This document shows, piece by piece, positions 47,447 through 57,894 of a stretch of 64,000 nucleotides of DNA. This DNA comes from Curvibacter delicatus NBRC 14919 (GTDB lineage: Bacteria; Pseudomonadota; Gammaproteobacteria; Burkholderiales; Burkholderiaceae_C), in NCBI RefSeq assembly GCF_001592265.1, contig NZ_BCWP01000014.1:27742-91741 (forward strand). The letters run 5' to 3'. Each line of letters starts with the position of its first letter. Within the stretch, counting starts at the first letter, position 1. The notes beneath the pieces were generated by a model, which was not told the origin of the DNA, made no database searches, and saw only the letters and a program-made list of their open reading frames with translations. A program made the position numbers and the translations under genes.

Positions 47447-48608
47447 CGGCGGCCAGTTGGGGGGTATCGCGCTGCAGTTCGTGATGCAGCGCGGTGAATT
47501 TCTCTTGCACGGCCGCCATTTTCTCAGGGGCAGCCAACCACTGCAGTACGGCAGCGCTGAGTGCCTGCGGCGTGGCCGCATCCTGCAACAGCTCGGGCAC
47601 CACAAAGTCGCGGCACAGAATGTTGGGCAGGCCGACCCAGGGCTGCAGCTGCTTGCGTCGCATGATCTGCCAGGACAGCCAGTTCATGTTGTAGGCAATC
47701 ACCATCGGGCGCTTGAACAGCGCCGCCTCCAGGGTTGCCGTGCCACTGGCAATCAGCGTCACGTCGCAAGCCGCCAGCACCATATGGGATTGACCCGTCA
47801 CGATCTGCAGTTCCTCGGCCATGCCAGCCGCCTGCGCGGCCTGCACAATCCGTGCTTGCAGGCCAGGCATAGCAGGCACTATGAATTTGATAGCTGGTTG
47901 CGCCCGCTTCACGAGGCCTGCGGCCTTGAAAAATCGGGAAGCCAGGTACTCGATTTCGGATTTCCGGCTACCCGGCAAGATGGCCACCACTGTGTCATCC
48001 GCCTGCAAACCGAGTGCCACACGCGCCGCCGCACGGTCCGGCACCAGCGGGATCACATTGGCCAAGGGATGCCCGACATAGGTGGCGGCGATGCCATGCT
48101 GCGCCAGCAGCTCAACCTCAAAAGGGAAAATGCACAGCACGTGGTCGACGCTGCTGCGGATCTTCTCGATGCGCTCGGGCCGCCAGGCCCAGACCGAGGG
48201 GCAGACGAAATGCGCAGTCCGGATGCCGGCCGCCTTGAGGTCGCGCTCGAGGTCGAGGTTGAAATCAGGCGCATCGACACCGATGAAGATATCGGGCCGC
48301 TGTTGCAGCAGCCGTTGCTTGAGTTGCTCGCGGATGCCGACGATCTCACGGTAGTGGCGCAGCACCTCGACATAACCGCGCACGGCCAGTTTGTCGCTCG
48401 GCCACCAGGCCTCAAAACCACGGCGGCTCATCTGGGGACCGCCGATGCCGGCTGCCGTCACGCCTGGCCAGCGCGCTTTCAAGCCATCGAGCAAGAGGCC
48501 CGCCAGCAGGTCGCCGGAAGCCTCACCGGCCACCATCGCCACGCGGGGCGACGCAATGGCAGACGCAGCAGCCACCGAGGCGGCCGCTGGCGAAGGCACG
48601 GCAGCCAT
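47418..48608 (-). CDS. lpxB: lipid-A-disaccharide synthase
   Basis: 396-residue GT19 glycosyltransferase that joins UDP-diacylglucosamine and lipid X. Landmarks are [15 protein letters not shown] near residue 25, [29 protein letters not shown] and [24 protein letters not shown] donor-site sequence. It follows lpxA after 3 bp. A 27-bp repeat copy encodes [10 protein letters not shown] within it. The N-terminal Ala-rich stretch of about 20 residues is an extension relative to E. coli. Confidence 0.96.
   Translation of the reverse strand: MAAVPSPAAASVAAASAIASPRVAMVAGEASGDLLAGLLLDGLKARWPGVTAAGIGGPQMSRRGFEAWWPSDKLAVRGYVEVLRHYREIVGIREQLKQRLLQQRPDIFIGVDAPDFNLDLERDLKAAGIRTAHFVCPSVWAWRPERIEKIRSSVDHVLCIFPFEVELLAQHGIAATYVGHPLANVIPLVPDRAAARVALGLQADDTVVAILPGSRKSEIEYLASRFFKAAGLVKRAQPAIKFIVPAMPGLQARIVQAAQAAGMAEELQIVTGQSHMVLAACDVTLIASGTATLEAALFKRPMVIAYNMNWLSWQIMRRKQLQPWVGLPNILCRDFVVPELLQDAATPQALSAAVLQWLAAPEKMAAVQEKFTALHHELQRDTPQLAADAIEQILQG
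47878..47904 (+). repeat. 27-bp hairpin-tail repeat in lpxB
   Basis: ACTAT, an 8-nt loop (GAATTTGA region), ATAGC, then TGGTTGCGCC. Embedded in coding sequence in the same frame as the TrmH-gene copy. Confidence 0.6.
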
Positions 48609-48611
48609 GGG

Positions 48612-49406
48612 TTAACGGACGATGCCGCGCTGCGGCGTGGTTTGCGCCAGGAAGGCCAACATCATGGCGACATCGGGGGCCGCTTCAGGATGCCGCTGGG
48701 TCAGCGCGGTTATCTGCGCTTGCGCCTGCTCCAGCGTCAAGCCGTCACGGTACAGGGCCTTGTGCATGGCTTTCACCGCAGCAATGCGGTCAGGCGAAAA
48801 ACCGCGCCGGCGCAGCCCCTCGAAGTTCATGGAACGCGCCTGGGCCGGCTGCCCCTGGCACATCACAAAAGGCGGCAGATCGGCAAACAGCAGGGAACAC
48901 ATGGCTGTCATGCTGTGGGCCCCGAGCTTGACGAACTGGTGCACCACCGTGAAACCACCCAGGATCACCCAGTCGCCCACATGCACATGGCCGGCCAACT
49001 GCGAGTTGTTGGCAAAGATGGTGTGGTTGCCAACCACGCAGTCGTGCGCCAGATGGACATAGGCCATGATCCAGTTGTCGTTGCCGACCCGCGTGACACC
49101 AGCGTCCCCGGGCGAACCGATGTTGAAGGTGCAGAACTCACGAATGGTGTTGCGGTCCCCGATGACGAGCTCGCACGGCTCACCCGCGTACTTCTTGTCC
49201 TGCGGAATGGCGCCGAGCGAATTGAACTGGAAAATCTGGTTGTCGCGCCCGATGGTGGTGTGGCCTTCGATCACGCAATGCGCGCCGATGGTCGTACCGG
49301 CCCCCACCTTCACATGAGGACCAATCACCGTGTAGGGCCCGACCGTGACCGAGCTGTCAAGCTCGGCCTCAGGTGCCACCACGGCCGTGGGATGGATGAG
49401 CGTCAC
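48612..49406 (-). CDS. lpxA: UDP-N-acetylglucosamine acyltransferase LpxA
   Basis: 264-residue left-handed beta-helix acyltransferase, the first step of lipid A synthesis. Hexapeptide repeats run from [22 protein letters not shown]. The catalytic His is in [15 protein letters not shown], and [13 protein letters not shown] is typical. The C-terminal helical domain starts near [20 protein letters not shown]. It follows fabZ after 18 bp. Confidence 0.97.
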   Translation of the reverse strand: MTLIHPTAVVAPEAELDSSVTVGPYTVIGPHVKVGAGTTIGAHCVIEGHTTIGRDNQIFQFNSLGAIPQDKKYAGEPCELVIGDRNTIREFCTFNIGSPGDAGVTRVGNDNWIMAYVHLAHDCVVGNHTIFANNSQLAGHVHVGDWVILGGFTVVHQFVKLGAHSMTAMCSLLFADLPPFVMCQGQPAQARSMNFEGLRRRGFSPDRIAAVKAMHKALYRDGLTLEQAQAQITALTQRHPEAAPDVAMMLAFLAQTTPQRGIVR

Positions 49407-49424
49407 GTTGCGACCCCCGCGTGC

Positions 49425-49865
49425 TTACGCAATGGTGCGCATGGTGCACATGAGCTCGGCCTCCACCGCCAGCTCTTCGCCGACGCTGGCACGCGCCGTG
49501 AACTTGAAGATGCCGGCCTTCATGCGATCCAGCTCGACATCCAGGATCAGCTGATCACCCGGTTCGACCGGGCGCTTGAAACGCGCACCATCAATGCCGG
49601 CAAAGTAATAGACCGTCTTGTCGTCGGGGGTCGTCCCCAGCGTGTCGAAAGCCAGCAATGCTGCTGCCTGCGCCAGCGCTTCGAGCATCAGCACCCCCGG
49701 CATCACCGGCCGATGCGGAAAATGGCCCGTGAAGAAGGGCTCGTTCATCGTGACATTCTTCAATGCCTTGATGTGCTTGCCTTTTTCAATCTCCAGCACG
49801 CGATCGACCAGCAGAAACGGATAGCGGTGCGGCAGTTGCTTGAGAATTTGGTGGATGTCCATCAT
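49425..49865 (-). CDS. fabZ: 3-hydroxyacyl-ACP dehydratase FabZ
   Basis: 146-residue hot-dog-fold dehydratase of fatty acid synthesis. It starts [23 protein letters not shown]; the catalytic His is in [23 protein letters not shown] and the Glu in the same helix. Its start overlaps the lpxD stop by four bases (ATGA). It competes with LpxA and LpxD for hydroxyacyl-ACP, which explains the clustering. Confidence 0.97.
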   Translation of the reverse strand: MMDIHQILKQLPHRYPFLLVDRVLEIEKGKHIKALKNVTMNEPFFTGHFPHRPVMPGVLMLEALAQAAALLAFDTLGTTPDDKTVYYFAGIDGARFKRPVEPGDQLILDVELDRMKAGIFKFTARASVGEELAVEAELMCTMRTIA

Positions 49866-50848
49866 GATTGATTCGTTTCTTTGATCTTGTGTTCCAGCAC
49901 CCGGACGCGCTCGCGCATGGCATGCAGCTGTTTGAGGGTGGCGGCATTTTTTTCCCAGGCCACATTGTCGTCGATGGGAAACATGCCGGTGTAGTGGCCC
50001 GGCTTGAGAAGGGAGCGGGTCACCACCGAAGCAGCCGAGACATGCACGCCATCGGCCAGGGTCAGGTGCCCCAGCACGACGGCACCGCCGCCGATGGTGC
50101 AACCGGCGCCAATGTTGGCACTGCCCGCCACCCCGACGCAACCGGCCATGGCGGTATTGCGCCCGACACGCACGTTGTGCCCGATCTGGATCAGGTTGTC
50201 GAGCTTGACGCCATCCTCGATCACGGTGTCCTGCAGGGCACCGCGGTCGATGCAGGTGTTGGCACCAATCTCGACATCATTGCCGATACGCACTGCGCCA
50301 AGCTGCTCTATCTTCTCCCAGGCCGGTCCGTTCGGCGCAAAGCCAAAACCATCGGCACCAATCACCACCCCCGGGTGCAGGATGCAACGCTCGCCCAGCA
50401 CGCAATTCTCGCCCACCGTCACACGTGAAGCCAGCACGGTATGCGCACCGATGCGCGCACCACGCTCAATCACACACAAGGGGCCAATGCGCGCCAGAGG
50501 ATCAACATGGGCGGCTGGATCGATGACGGCGCTGGGATGGATGCGCGGCCCAGCACCCTGCCGATGTTCGCGGCGCCAGAGCTGCGTCACACGGGCAAAA
50601 TACAGGTATGGCTGGTCCACCACGATGCAGCTGCCACGTACCAAGGCCTGGGCCTGCATCTGGGGGCTGACAATCACGCAAGCGGCTTTCGAGGCCGCCA
50701 GCTGCTGCTGATACTTGGGATGACTGAGAAAACTCAGGTGCTGTGACGTTGCCGACTCAAGCGGTGCCAGGCCTGCAATCTGCAACTCGGGATCGCCATG
50801 CAGCTCGCCCCCGAGCGCCTCAACAATGGTGCCTAGTCGCAATGCCAC
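49862..50848 (-). CDS. lpxD: UDP-3-O-(3-hydroxyacyl)glucosamine N-acyltransferase LpxD
   Basis: 328-residue trimeric acyltransferase, third step of lipid A synthesis. An N-terminal uridine-binding domain ([13 protein letters not shown]) is followed by many hexapeptide repeats and the catalytic His in [24 protein letters not shown]. The C-terminal helix ([19 protein letters not shown]) closes the protein. Follows skp after 21 bp. Confidence 0.97.
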   Translation of the reverse strand: MALRLGTIVEALGGELHGDPELQIAGLAPLESATSQHLSFLSHPKYQQQLAASKAACVIVSPQMQAQALVRGSCIVVDQPYLYFARVTQLWRREHRQGAGPRIHPSAVIDPAAHVDPLARIGPLCVIERGARIGAHTVLASRVTVGENCVLGERCILHPGVVIGADGFGFAPNGPAWEKIEQLGAVRIGNDVEIGANTCIDRGALQDTVIEDGVKLDNLIQIGHNVRVGRNTAMAGCVGVAGSANIGAGCTIGGGAVVLGHLTLADGVHVSAASVVTRSLLKPGHYTGMFPIDDNVAWEKNAATLKQLHAMRERVRVLEHKIKETNQS

Positions 50849-50869
50849 ACGCGCTGTACCCGCAAAAGC

Positions 50870-51379
50870 TCACTTGGCCGAATTCAGGGCCTTGATCACC
50901 TTGTCGGTGATGTCGTGCTTGGGATTGACGTAAACGGCCTCTTGCAGGATCAGGTCGTATTTTTCGGCGTCAGCCAACTGCTTGACCACACGGTTGGCAC
51001 GCTCAAACACCTGCTGCAACTCTTCATTGCGGCGGGCATTGAGGTCTTCCTGGAATTCGCGACGCTTGCGCTGGAAGTCACGATCCTGCTCGACCAGTTG
51101 CTTCTGGCGCGTGGCGCGCTGGGTTTCCGACAGGGTCGGTGCTTCACGTTCCAGTTTGTCGGCCGCGCTCTTGAGGGTGGCACCCTGTTCCTGCAATTCC
51201 TTTTCACGCCGGGAGAACTCCTGCTCCAACTTGGCCTGAGCATTTTTGGCCGGACCCGCCTCACGAATGATGCGATCCAGGTTCACATACCCCAAGCGAA
51301 AGTCCTGCGCCTGCACGGATGCCACGGCCAGAAAAGCCAGCAGCAAACCCAGGCTGATGTGACGGGAAAAGTGTTTCAT
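50870..51379 (-). CDS. skp: periplasmic chaperone Skp/OmpH
   Basis: 169-residue periplasmic chaperone that carries unfolded outer-membrane proteins to BamA. A signal peptide (residues about 1-24, ending ASVQA) is followed by a long charged coiled-coil region (about 50-130, rich in Glu, Lys, Arg and Gln), the tentacles of the Skp trimer. Its ATG shares one base with the bamA stop codon (TAATG). Confidence 0.93.
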   Translation of the reverse strand: MKHFSRHISLGLLLAFLAVASVQAQDFRLGYVNLDRIIREAGPAKNAQAKLEQEFSRREKELQEQGATLKSAADKLEREAPTLSETQRATRQKQLVEQDRDFQRKRREFQEDLNARRNEELQQVFERANRVVKQLADAEKYDLILQEAVYVNPKHDITDKVIKALNSAK

Positions 51380-53670
51380 TAGAAAGTGGTTCCGATCTGA
51401 AATTGAATATTCTGAATTCTATCGTTATCAAACTTGCGCAGGGGGGTTGCAAACGCCAGACGCAAGGGCCCCATAGGCGAAATCCAGCTGATACCAACAC
51501 CGGCAGAAGACCGGAACTGGTCGAAAACAACACTCTCATCCGCACCGAAGACGTTGCCCATATCAACAAAACCGTACATGCGCAAGGTACGGTCGTTACC
51601 GGCCCCGGGGAATGGTGCTTGGAACTCGAAGTTCAGGTTAACTTTCTTGGGTCCGCCTAAAACCAAACCTGAACTTGCATCGCGCGGCCCCAGACTGCCG
51701 GCCTCAAAACCGCGCACTGAACCCAGACCGCCCCCGTAGAAATTCTTGAAGATAGGATAGGTCTTGCCTTCGGTCGCCTGCCCCCAAGCAAGATCGCCAT
51801 TAAAGGCGAATGTATATTGCTTGCTCAACGGAATGTACTGTTGGTATTGATAAGTGCCGCGGATATAGCGCACATCCCCGGCAACACTCCACTCTGCTGT
51901 GGCGCGTTGAAAATTACCGCTTGTCGGGACCAGCGCACTATCGCGGTTGTCACGAGCCCAACCAGCTGTCAATGGCACAGCGTTACTTGCATAACCGAAT
52001 TCATTGGCGTAATTCGCATAAGCTACTGGCAAATAACTTCCCGTCACAATGCTAGTGCGCTCGACGCCTGCACCGAGGTAAACCGTATCCCGTTCAGAAA
52101 CTGGCACACCAAACCGCAAACTCGTACCTGTGGTTTCCAGCGAATACGAAGTTTCGTCATAATAAGGCCGGAACACGCGATGGTAAATGTCGATAGTGCG
52201 CGACACACCATCTTTCGTAAAGTAAGGGTTGGTAGTATTCAAGACAAGAAGGCGATTGATTCGACTCGTATTGACTTGCAAACCCAACGAATTGCCTGAT
52301 CCAAAGACATTTTGCTGGTTAATACCGAACGACAACCCCAGACCATCGTTACTGGAAAAACCAGCGCCTAGAGTCAAGCTACCCGTTGGTTTCTCCTCAA
52401 CTTTGAGCGTCAGATCAACTTGGTCAGCAGAACCTGCCACTTCGCTGGGTTCCAAACTCACACTTGTGAAATAACCCAATCGGTCCACGCGATTGCGCGA
52501 CAGCTTGATCTTCTCGCTGTCATACCAGGACGCCTCGAACTGGCGCAGCTCACGCCGCACCACTTCGTCACGCGTGCGATTGTTGCCTGCCACATTGATA
52601 CGACGGACGTAGACACGACGCGACGGATCAGCCTGCAACACCAGCGTCACCTGATTGTTGGCTCGATCAATATCGGGGCGCGACTGCACACGTGCAAAGG
52701 CAAAACCGAATTTACCGAAGTAATCGGTAAACGCCTTTGTGGTCTCGGCCACTTGATCGGCGTTGTAGGCCTGCCCAGGCAGAATCGAGACCAAGGCCTT
52801 GAACTCGTCCTCTCGCCCCAGATAGTTACCTTCCAGCTTGACGCCCGACACCACGAAGCGCTCGCCTTCGCTCACGTTGATCGTGATGGAAATATCCTGT
52901 TTGTTGGGCGAGATGGCCACTTGTGTCGAATCGACGCGGAATTCCAGATATCCACGCGCCAGGTAATAGGAACGCAGGGTCTCGATATCCGCATTGAGCT
53001 TGGTGCGGGAGTAACGATCAGATTTGGTATACCAGCTCATCCAGTTACCAGTATCGAGATCAAACTGATCGCGCAAGGTTGATTCGGAGAACGCCTTGTT
53101 GCCGACAATCCGGAGCTCACTGATCCTGGCCAGATCCCCTTCGGTCACCGTGAAGGTGAGGTTCACACGGTTACGCTCGATCGGTGTGACCGTTGTCACC
53201 ACGTCGGCGGCGTACAGGCTCCGATTGATGTACTGGCGCTTGAGTTCCTGCTCGGCCCGGTCGAGCAAGGCCTTGTCAAAGGGGCGTCCGTCGCTCAGCC
53301 CGACATCGCGCATCGCCTTCTTGAGCGTATCCTTGTCGAATTCCTTGGTGCCGATGAATTCAACATCTGCCACCGTAGGACGCTCCTCGACGATCACCAC
53401 CAGCACATCGCCACTGACCTCCAGCCGGATGTCCTTGAACAGCCCCAAGCCGAACAGCGAGCGGATCGCCGCCGCGCCCTTTTCGTCGCTGTAGGTGTCG
53501 CCGACCCGCACCGGCATGGACGCAAAGACCGTCCCCGGCTCGATCCGCTGCAGACCTTCAATACGAATGTCACGCACCTTGAACGGCTCGACTGCCCACG
53601 CAGCGTGTGTCACATAAAACAGGACTGCCAGAGCGGTGCTCGTACGCAGAAAAAAGCGCTTGATTTGCAT
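51379..53670 (-). CDS. bamA: outer membrane protein assembly factor BamA
   Basis: 763-residue Omp85 protein that inserts beta-barrels into the outer membrane. A signal peptide (ending HAAWA) is followed by five POTRA domains (about residues 25-425), beginning FKVRDIRIEGLQRI. The 16-strand barrel has GLGSVRGFEAGSLGPRD (the VRGF/Y loop 6 motif) and ends in a C-terminal Phe. The barrel half is markedly lower in GC than the POTRA half (about 42-47% against 65% on single hand-counted lines). It lies 46 bp after rseP. Confidence 0.97.
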   Translation of the reverse strand: MQIKRFFLRTSTALAVLFYVTHAAWAVEPFKVRDIRIEGLQRIEPGTVFASMPVRVGDTYSDEKGAAAIRSLFGLGLFKDIRLEVSGDVLVVIVEERPTVADVEFIGTKEFDKDTLKKAMRDVGLSDGRPFDKALLDRAEQELKRQYINRSLYAADVVTTVTPIERNRVNLTFTVTEGDLARISELRIVGNKAFSESTLRDQFDLDTGNWMSWYTKSDRYSRTKLNADIETLRSYYLARGYLEFRVDSTQVAISPNKQDISITINVSEGERFVVSGVKLEGNYLGREDEFKALVSILPGQAYNADQVAETTKAFTDYFGKFGFAFARVQSRPDIDRANNQVTLVLQADPSRRVYVRRINVAGNNRTRDEVVRRELRQFEASWYDSEKIKLSRNRVDRLGYFTSVSLEPSEVAGSADQVDLTLKVEEKPTGSLTLGAGFSSNDGLGLSFGINQQNVFGSGNSLGLQVNTSRINRLLVLNTTNPYFTKDGVSRTIDIYHRVFRPYYDETSYSLETTGTSLRFGVPVSERDTVYLGAGVERTSIVTGSYLPVAYANYANEFGYASNAVPLTAGWARDNRDSALVPTSGNFQRATAEWSVAGDVRYIRGTYQYQQYIPLSKQYTFAFNGDLAWGQATEGKTYPIFKNFYGGGLGSVRGFEAGSLGPRDASSGLVLGGPKKVNLNFEFQAPFPGAGNDRTLRMYGFVDMGNVFGADESVVFDQFRSSAGVGISWISPMGPLRLAFATPLRKFDNDRIQNIQFQIGTTF

Positions 53671-53716
53671 TTTTTGTCTTGAAATTATCGGGTCTTAGCT
53701 GCTTGCCACAGGGCTG

Positions 53717-55075
53717 TCAGCCCCACAAGCGGGCCAAGTCGTTGAACAAGGCGATTGTCATCATGGTGGCCAGAATCGCAATACCGCCGCGCTGCAGCCG
53801 TTCCAGCCACGCGTCAGAGATACTCCTGCCTGTCAACCCTTCCCAAAGATAATACATCAGGTGCCCCCCATCGAGGACCGGCAGCGGCAGAAGATTCAGC
53901 ACCCCCAGGCTGACGCTGATAAGCGCCAGGAAGGTCAGATAGGGGGTCCATCCCAGGCTGGCCGAGCGGCCGGCGTAATCGGCAATGGTCAGCGGACCGC
54001 TCAGGTTCCTCAACGACGCCTCGCCGATCAGCATCCGTCCCATCATGCGCAGGGTCAGCGCCGACACCTCCCACGTCCGGACCGCCCCCCGCCACAGCCC
54101 ATCCAGCGGACCGTGCCGCACCGTGACAAATTCAGGCGCTGCCCCGATGAACGCCCCAATCCGACCCACGCGCAGATCACCCTCCTGCCGCACCTCGGGA
54201 TGGACCAGCACTGTCAGGTCCTGCCCGTCACGCTGGATGCGCCAGGTCGCGGCAACGGCCTCACCGCTCACAACCGAGGCCCGTATCAGATCACGCAACT
54301 GCGCACCATCCTGGATCACCTGCCCGCCCATGCGCAACACCACATCGCCCTGACGCAGGCCATCGCGCTCGGCCGCGCCGCCTGCCATGACCTCACCGAT
54401 CACAGCTCGACCATACGGCGCCACCAGACCAATACGCCGGAACAGATCGGCATCCGCCTCCTGCGCGCCCATCCCGGCCAGCGGCAGCACTAGTTCCCTC
54501 TCAGCCCCGGTCGTACCAGCCAAGGCCAAGCGGACATCGTGGCTTTCGAGCGCACCACGGGTCAACCACCAGCGCACATCCTCAAAGGAATCCACGGTCT
54601 GCAAGTCGTCGTCGTTGAAGCCGGCATGCAGCACCCGCTCGCCGGCCTGCAAGCCGGCGCGCTCCGCCATCGAGCCGGCCACCGGGCTACCCAGCACCGC
54701 CGCCGGCAGTTGCACGCCGCTCCAGTTGACCACCGCGTACAGCAGGACTGCCAGCAGCAGATTGGCCAGCGGCCCGGCCGCCACGATCAGTGCACGCGAA
54801 CGCAAGGGTTGGGTGTTGAAGGCCAGATGCCGTTCCTGCTCCTCCACCGGCGCTTCGCGCTCGTCGAGCATGCGCACATAGCCCCCCAGAGGAAAAGCGC
54901 AAATCACAAACTCGGTGGATGAGCCGCGCGGCTGCCAGCGCAACAGCGTACGGCCAAACCCGATGGAAAAACGCAGTACCTTGACGCCACAGGCCACCGC
55001 CATGCGGTAGTGGCCATACTCATGCACGGCAATCAGTACCCCCAGCGCAAGGATGAAGGCAAACAGCGTCAACAT
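53717..55075 (-). CDS. rseP: site-2 protease RseP
   Basis: 452-residue intramembrane zinc protease that cleaves anti-sigma factors and remnant signal peptides. The first membrane segment has the zinc site VHEYGHYRMA. Two PDZ domains follow (around 115-200 and 205-290). The C-terminal segments include LNLLPLPVLDGGHLMYYLWE with the third zinc ligand. Its position between dxr and bamA is conserved. Confidence 0.96.
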   Translation of the reverse strand: MLTLFAFILALGVLIAVHEYGHYRMAVACGVKVLRFSIGFGRTLLRWQPRGSSTEFVICAFPLGGYVRMLDEREAPVEEQERHLAFNTQPLRSRALIVAAGPLANLLLAVLLYAVVNWSGVQLPAAVLGSPVAGSMAERAGLQAGERVLHAGFNDDDLQTVDSFEDVRWWLTRGALESHDVRLALAGTTGAERELVLPLAGMGAQEADADLFRRIGLVAPYGRAVIGEVMAGGAAERDGLRQGDVVLRMGGQVIQDGAQLRDLIRASVVSGEAVAATWRIQRDGQDLTVLVHPEVRQEGDLRVGRIGAFIGAAPEFVTVRHGPLDGLWRGAVRTWEVSALTLRMMGRMLIGEASLRNLSGPLTIADYAGRSASLGWTPYLTFLALISVSLGVLNLLPLPVLDGGHLMYYLWEGLTGRSISDAWLERLQRGGIAILATMMTIALFNDLARLWG

Positions 55076-55090
55076 GCTGCCCGCTCGCCT

Positions 55091-56281
55091 CTAAACACCG
55101 AGCCGTGCAACGGCCTGCTCCGCCACGACGCGCGATTCGGCGTCCAGTGCCAGCAGGTCGGCCAGCGATTGCGGCACCGTCGTTGTCACCGCCGCCAGCG
55201 TCTCAACATTGACGGCATGGATCTGGTCGAAACGGATTCGCCTCTCCAGGAAAGCCGCTACCGCCACCTCATTGGCCGCATTGAGCACCGCCGTGGTGCC
55301 GACTGGCCCGTTCAGCGCATCCCAGGCCAGCCGGATGCCGGGAAACCGCTCTGGGTGGCCGCGCGTCTCCAGCGACTCAAAACTCATCTCGGCCAGAGTT
55401 CGGAAATCGAGCGCCTCAGCGCCCGAACTCATGCGCTCAGGCCAGGACAGACCATAGGCGATCGGCACCCGCATGTCAGGCGTGCCCAGTTGCGCCACCA
55501 CGGAATGGTCTTTGTACTGCACCATGGAGTGAATCACGCTTTGCGGATGAATCACCACCTCCAGCCGATCCGGCGCCAAGCCGAACAGGTAACGCGCCTC
55601 GATCACTTCCAGCGCCTTGTTCATCATGGTGGCCGAATCGACCGAAATCTTGCGCCCCATCACCCAGTTCGGATGGGCGCAGGCTTGCTCCGGTGTGACA
55701 TCGCGCAGGGTGATCGGATCCCGGGTGCGGAATGGTCCACCGGACGCCGTCAGGATGATCTTGTCGACACGCCCAGCCCAGGTCAGCGGGTCTTCCGGCA
55801 GCGACTGGAAGATGGCTGAATGCTCGCTGTCGATCGGCAGCAACGTGGCACCACCTTCGCGCACTGCGTGCATGAAGACCTCGCCACCAACCACCAGCGC
55901 TTCCTTGTTGGCCAGCAGCAGGCGTTTGCCGGCGCGTGCCGCGGCCAGGCAAGGCGCCAAGCCGGCAGCACCGACAATGGCCGCCATCACGGCATCCACC
56001 TCGTCATGCCCGGCCATCTCGGCCAGTGCCACCTCGCCACTGAGCACCCGCGTGGTGGAACCCTGTGTGGCCAGTTGCTCTGCCAGCTCTTTGCCATGCG
56101 GCACGCTGGCCATGACGGCAAAACGCGGCTTGAACTGCAGGCATTGCTGCAGCATCAAGTCCACCTGCGTGGCAGCCGTCAGTGCAAAAACTTCGAAACG
56201 CTCCGGATGACGCGCCACCACGTCCAGCGTGTTGGTCCCGATGGAGCCGGTTGAACCCAGAATCGCCAGGCGTTGTTTCAT
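55091..56281 (-). CDS. dxr: 1-deoxy-D-xylulose 5-phosphate reductoisomerase
   Basis: 396-residue enzyme making MEP, the committed step of non-mevalonate isoprenoid synthesis. NADPH-binding ILGSTGSIGTNTLDVV is at the N-terminus; LLANKEALVVGG, ILTASGGPFR and SVDSATMMNKALEVIEA are the catalytic and substrate segments. It overlaps cdsA by four bases. It supplies the precursors used by UppS nearby. Confidence 0.97.
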   Translation of the reverse strand: MKQRLAILGSTGSIGTNTLDVVARHPERFEVFALTAATQVDLMLQQCLQFKPRFAVMASVPHGKELAEQLATQGSTTRVLSGEVALAEMAGHDEVDAVMAAIVGAAGLAPCLAAARAGKRLLLANKEALVVGGEVFMHAVREGGATLLPIDSEHSAIFQSLPEDPLTWAGRVDKIILTASGGPFRTRDPITLRDVTPEQACAHPNWVMGRKISVDSATMMNKALEVIEARYLFGLAPDRLEVVIHPQSVIHSMVQYKDHSVVAQLGTPDMRVPIAYGLSWPERMSSGAEALDFRTLAEMSFESLETRGHPERFPGIRLAWDALNGPVGTTAVLNAANEVAVAAFLERRIRFDQIHAVNVETLAAVTTTVPQSLADLLALDAESRVVAEQAVARLGV

Positions 56282-57132
56282 GGGGTCGCAAAAGAGATCA
56301 GCATCATGGTGAGCGGCAGCGTTGGCAGCAAAGCATCAACACGGTCCAGCACACCGCCATGGCCAGGCAGCAAGCCGCTGCTGTCCTTGACGCCGGCGCT
56401 GCGCTTGATCAGCGACTCCACCAGATCACCCACCACGCTCATGGTGGCCAGGAACAACACAGCCAACAGCAGAAACCAGACGCCATGGGTACCCAGACGG
56501 CTATAAAGGCTCGGCTCGGCTACCTGCCAGGCTTGATCTGCCCAGCGCCAGCCCAGCGCCAACAACACCACACCGGCCATGCCACCCCAGACGCCTTCCC
56601 AGCTCTTGCCCGGGCTGATGGAAGGCGCCAGTTTGCCGCGGCTGAAGCGGCCACCAAACGCCTTCCCGGAAAAATAGGCGGCGATGTCGGCCATCCAGAC
56701 CAAGGCCAGCACGGAAAGCAGAAAATTGATGCCGATGACACGCGCCTGAGCCACCGCCAGCCAGGTGGCCCACAGCGCCCCCAACCCGGCAGCCCAACGC
56801 AAACCGGCGGGAATCGATGGCCAGACCGGCACCCCTTTGCGCAGCAACCAGCCACCGGCCAGAACCCACAGGCCACCGACCACCGACCAGACCAGGGGCA
56901 CGGAACGGTACAGCAGCCCCAGATTCCAACTCAAGCCGCACAACAGCACACAGACCAAGGCGCCCAATAATGAAACGGTCTGGCTGCAGCTGTTCAGCCG
57001 CCCCCACTCCCAGGCCCCGGCTGCAATGAGGACCAAGGCCAGCGCGCTGAACGGCTCCGGTGAGGGATAAAACAGCGCCGGCAGCAGGATCAGCAGCAGG
57101 ACAAGGGCGGTGATGACGCGCTGCTTGAGCAT
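56278..57132 (-). CDS. cdsA: phosphatidate cytidylyltransferase
   Basis: 284-residue membrane enzyme forming CDP-diacylglycerol for all phospholipids. About eight membrane segments. The C-terminal signature runs as KRSAGVKDSSGLLPGHGGVLDRVDALLP, fitting the CDP-diacylglycerol synthase pattern with its acidic metal ligands. It follows uppS after 11 bp. Confidence 0.95.
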   Translation of the reverse strand: MLKQRVITALVLLLILLPALFYPSPEPFSALALVLIAAGAWEWGRLNSCSQTVSLLGALVCVLLCGLSWNLGLLYRSVPLVWSVVGGLWVLAGGWLLRKGVPVWPSIPAGLRWAAGLGALWATWLAVAQARVIGINFLLSVLALVWMADIAAYFSGKAFGGRFSRGKLAPSISPGKSWEGVWGGMAGVVLLALGWRWADQAWQVAEPSLYSRLGTHGVWFLLLAVLFLATMSVVGDLVESLIKRSAGVKDSSGLLPGHGGVLDRVDALLPTLPLTMMLISFATP

Positions 57133-57143
57133 AGGTGGGGCCT

Positions 57144-57869
57144 TCAGGCGACTTTCTGGTCGCCAGCGGCGACCTGGGCCGACGTCTGGCCAAAGCGCCG
57201 CTCACGCCGACTGAATTCGGCCATGGCACGATCCAGCTCGGCTTCATCGAATTCGGGCCAGAGCTTGTCGCTGAAAAAGAGTTCGGCGTAGGCCGCCTGC
57301 CAGAGCAGGAAATTGCTCAGGCGCTGCTCGCCACCGGTGCGGATGATGAGATCGGGATCGGGGACATGCGCCAATGCCATGGCGCCCTGCAATTCACCCT
57401 CGGTGATCGGCTTGCCTTGGGCCACCAGTTTCGCGGCGGCCTGGGCCATATCCCAGCGTCCGCCGTAGTTGAAGCAGACATTGAGGATCAGCCGTCCATT
57501 CGACGCGGTGGCCGCTTCAGCCTGTGCCAGACCGGCACGCACCTTGTCGGACAGGCCACTTCGCTCCCCCACAAAATGCACCTGCACGCCATCCTGCTGG
57601 AGTTTCGGGACTTCCTTGGCCAGCGCCGTGGCCAGCAATTCCATCAGGCCCGAAACCTCGTCCGCCGGGCGATTCCAGTTCTCAGAGGAAAAAGCGAAAA
57701 CGGTCAATACGGCTACACCGCGGTCCACGCAGGCGCGGATGCAGCGTCGCAGGCTCTCCATACCCTGCCGGTGCCCGGCCAAGCGTGGCATGAAGCGCTT
57801 GGCAGCCCAGCGACCGTTGCCATCCATGACGATGGCGATGTGGTGCGGAATCCCGCTGGACGATGTCAT
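57144..57869 (-). CDS. uppS: undecaprenyl diphosphate synthase
   Basis: 241-residue cis-prenyltransferase making the C55 carrier for cell-wall synthesis. The catalytic Asp is in IAIVMDGNGRWA near the N-terminus. Further conserved segments are LAGHRQGMESLRR, TVFAFSSENWNRP, and DLIIRTGGEQRLSNFLLWQAAYAELFF. ATG 57869 is used; the frame extends four codons up to a TTG. It follows frr after 25 bp. Confidence 0.96.
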   Translation of the reverse strand: MTSSSGIPHHIAIVMDGNGRWAAKRFMPRLAGHRQGMESLRRCIRACVDRGVAVLTVFAFSSENWNRPADEVSGLMELLATALAKEVPKLQQDGVQVHFVGERSGLSDKVRAGLAQAEAATASNGRLILNVCFNYGGRWDMAQAAAKLVAQGKPITEGELQGAMALAHVPDPDLIIRTGGEQRLSNFLLWQAAYAELFFSDKLWPEFDEAELDRAMAEFSRRERRFGQTSAQVAAGDQKVA

Positions 57870-57894
57870 GAGAGAAGGCAAGCAGACAACCGTC

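Noticed and set aside
47298..49871. 857-codon plus-strand frame across lpxB, lpxA and fabZ
   Set aside because: It spans three well-identified genes on the other strand, and its translation has antisense composition.
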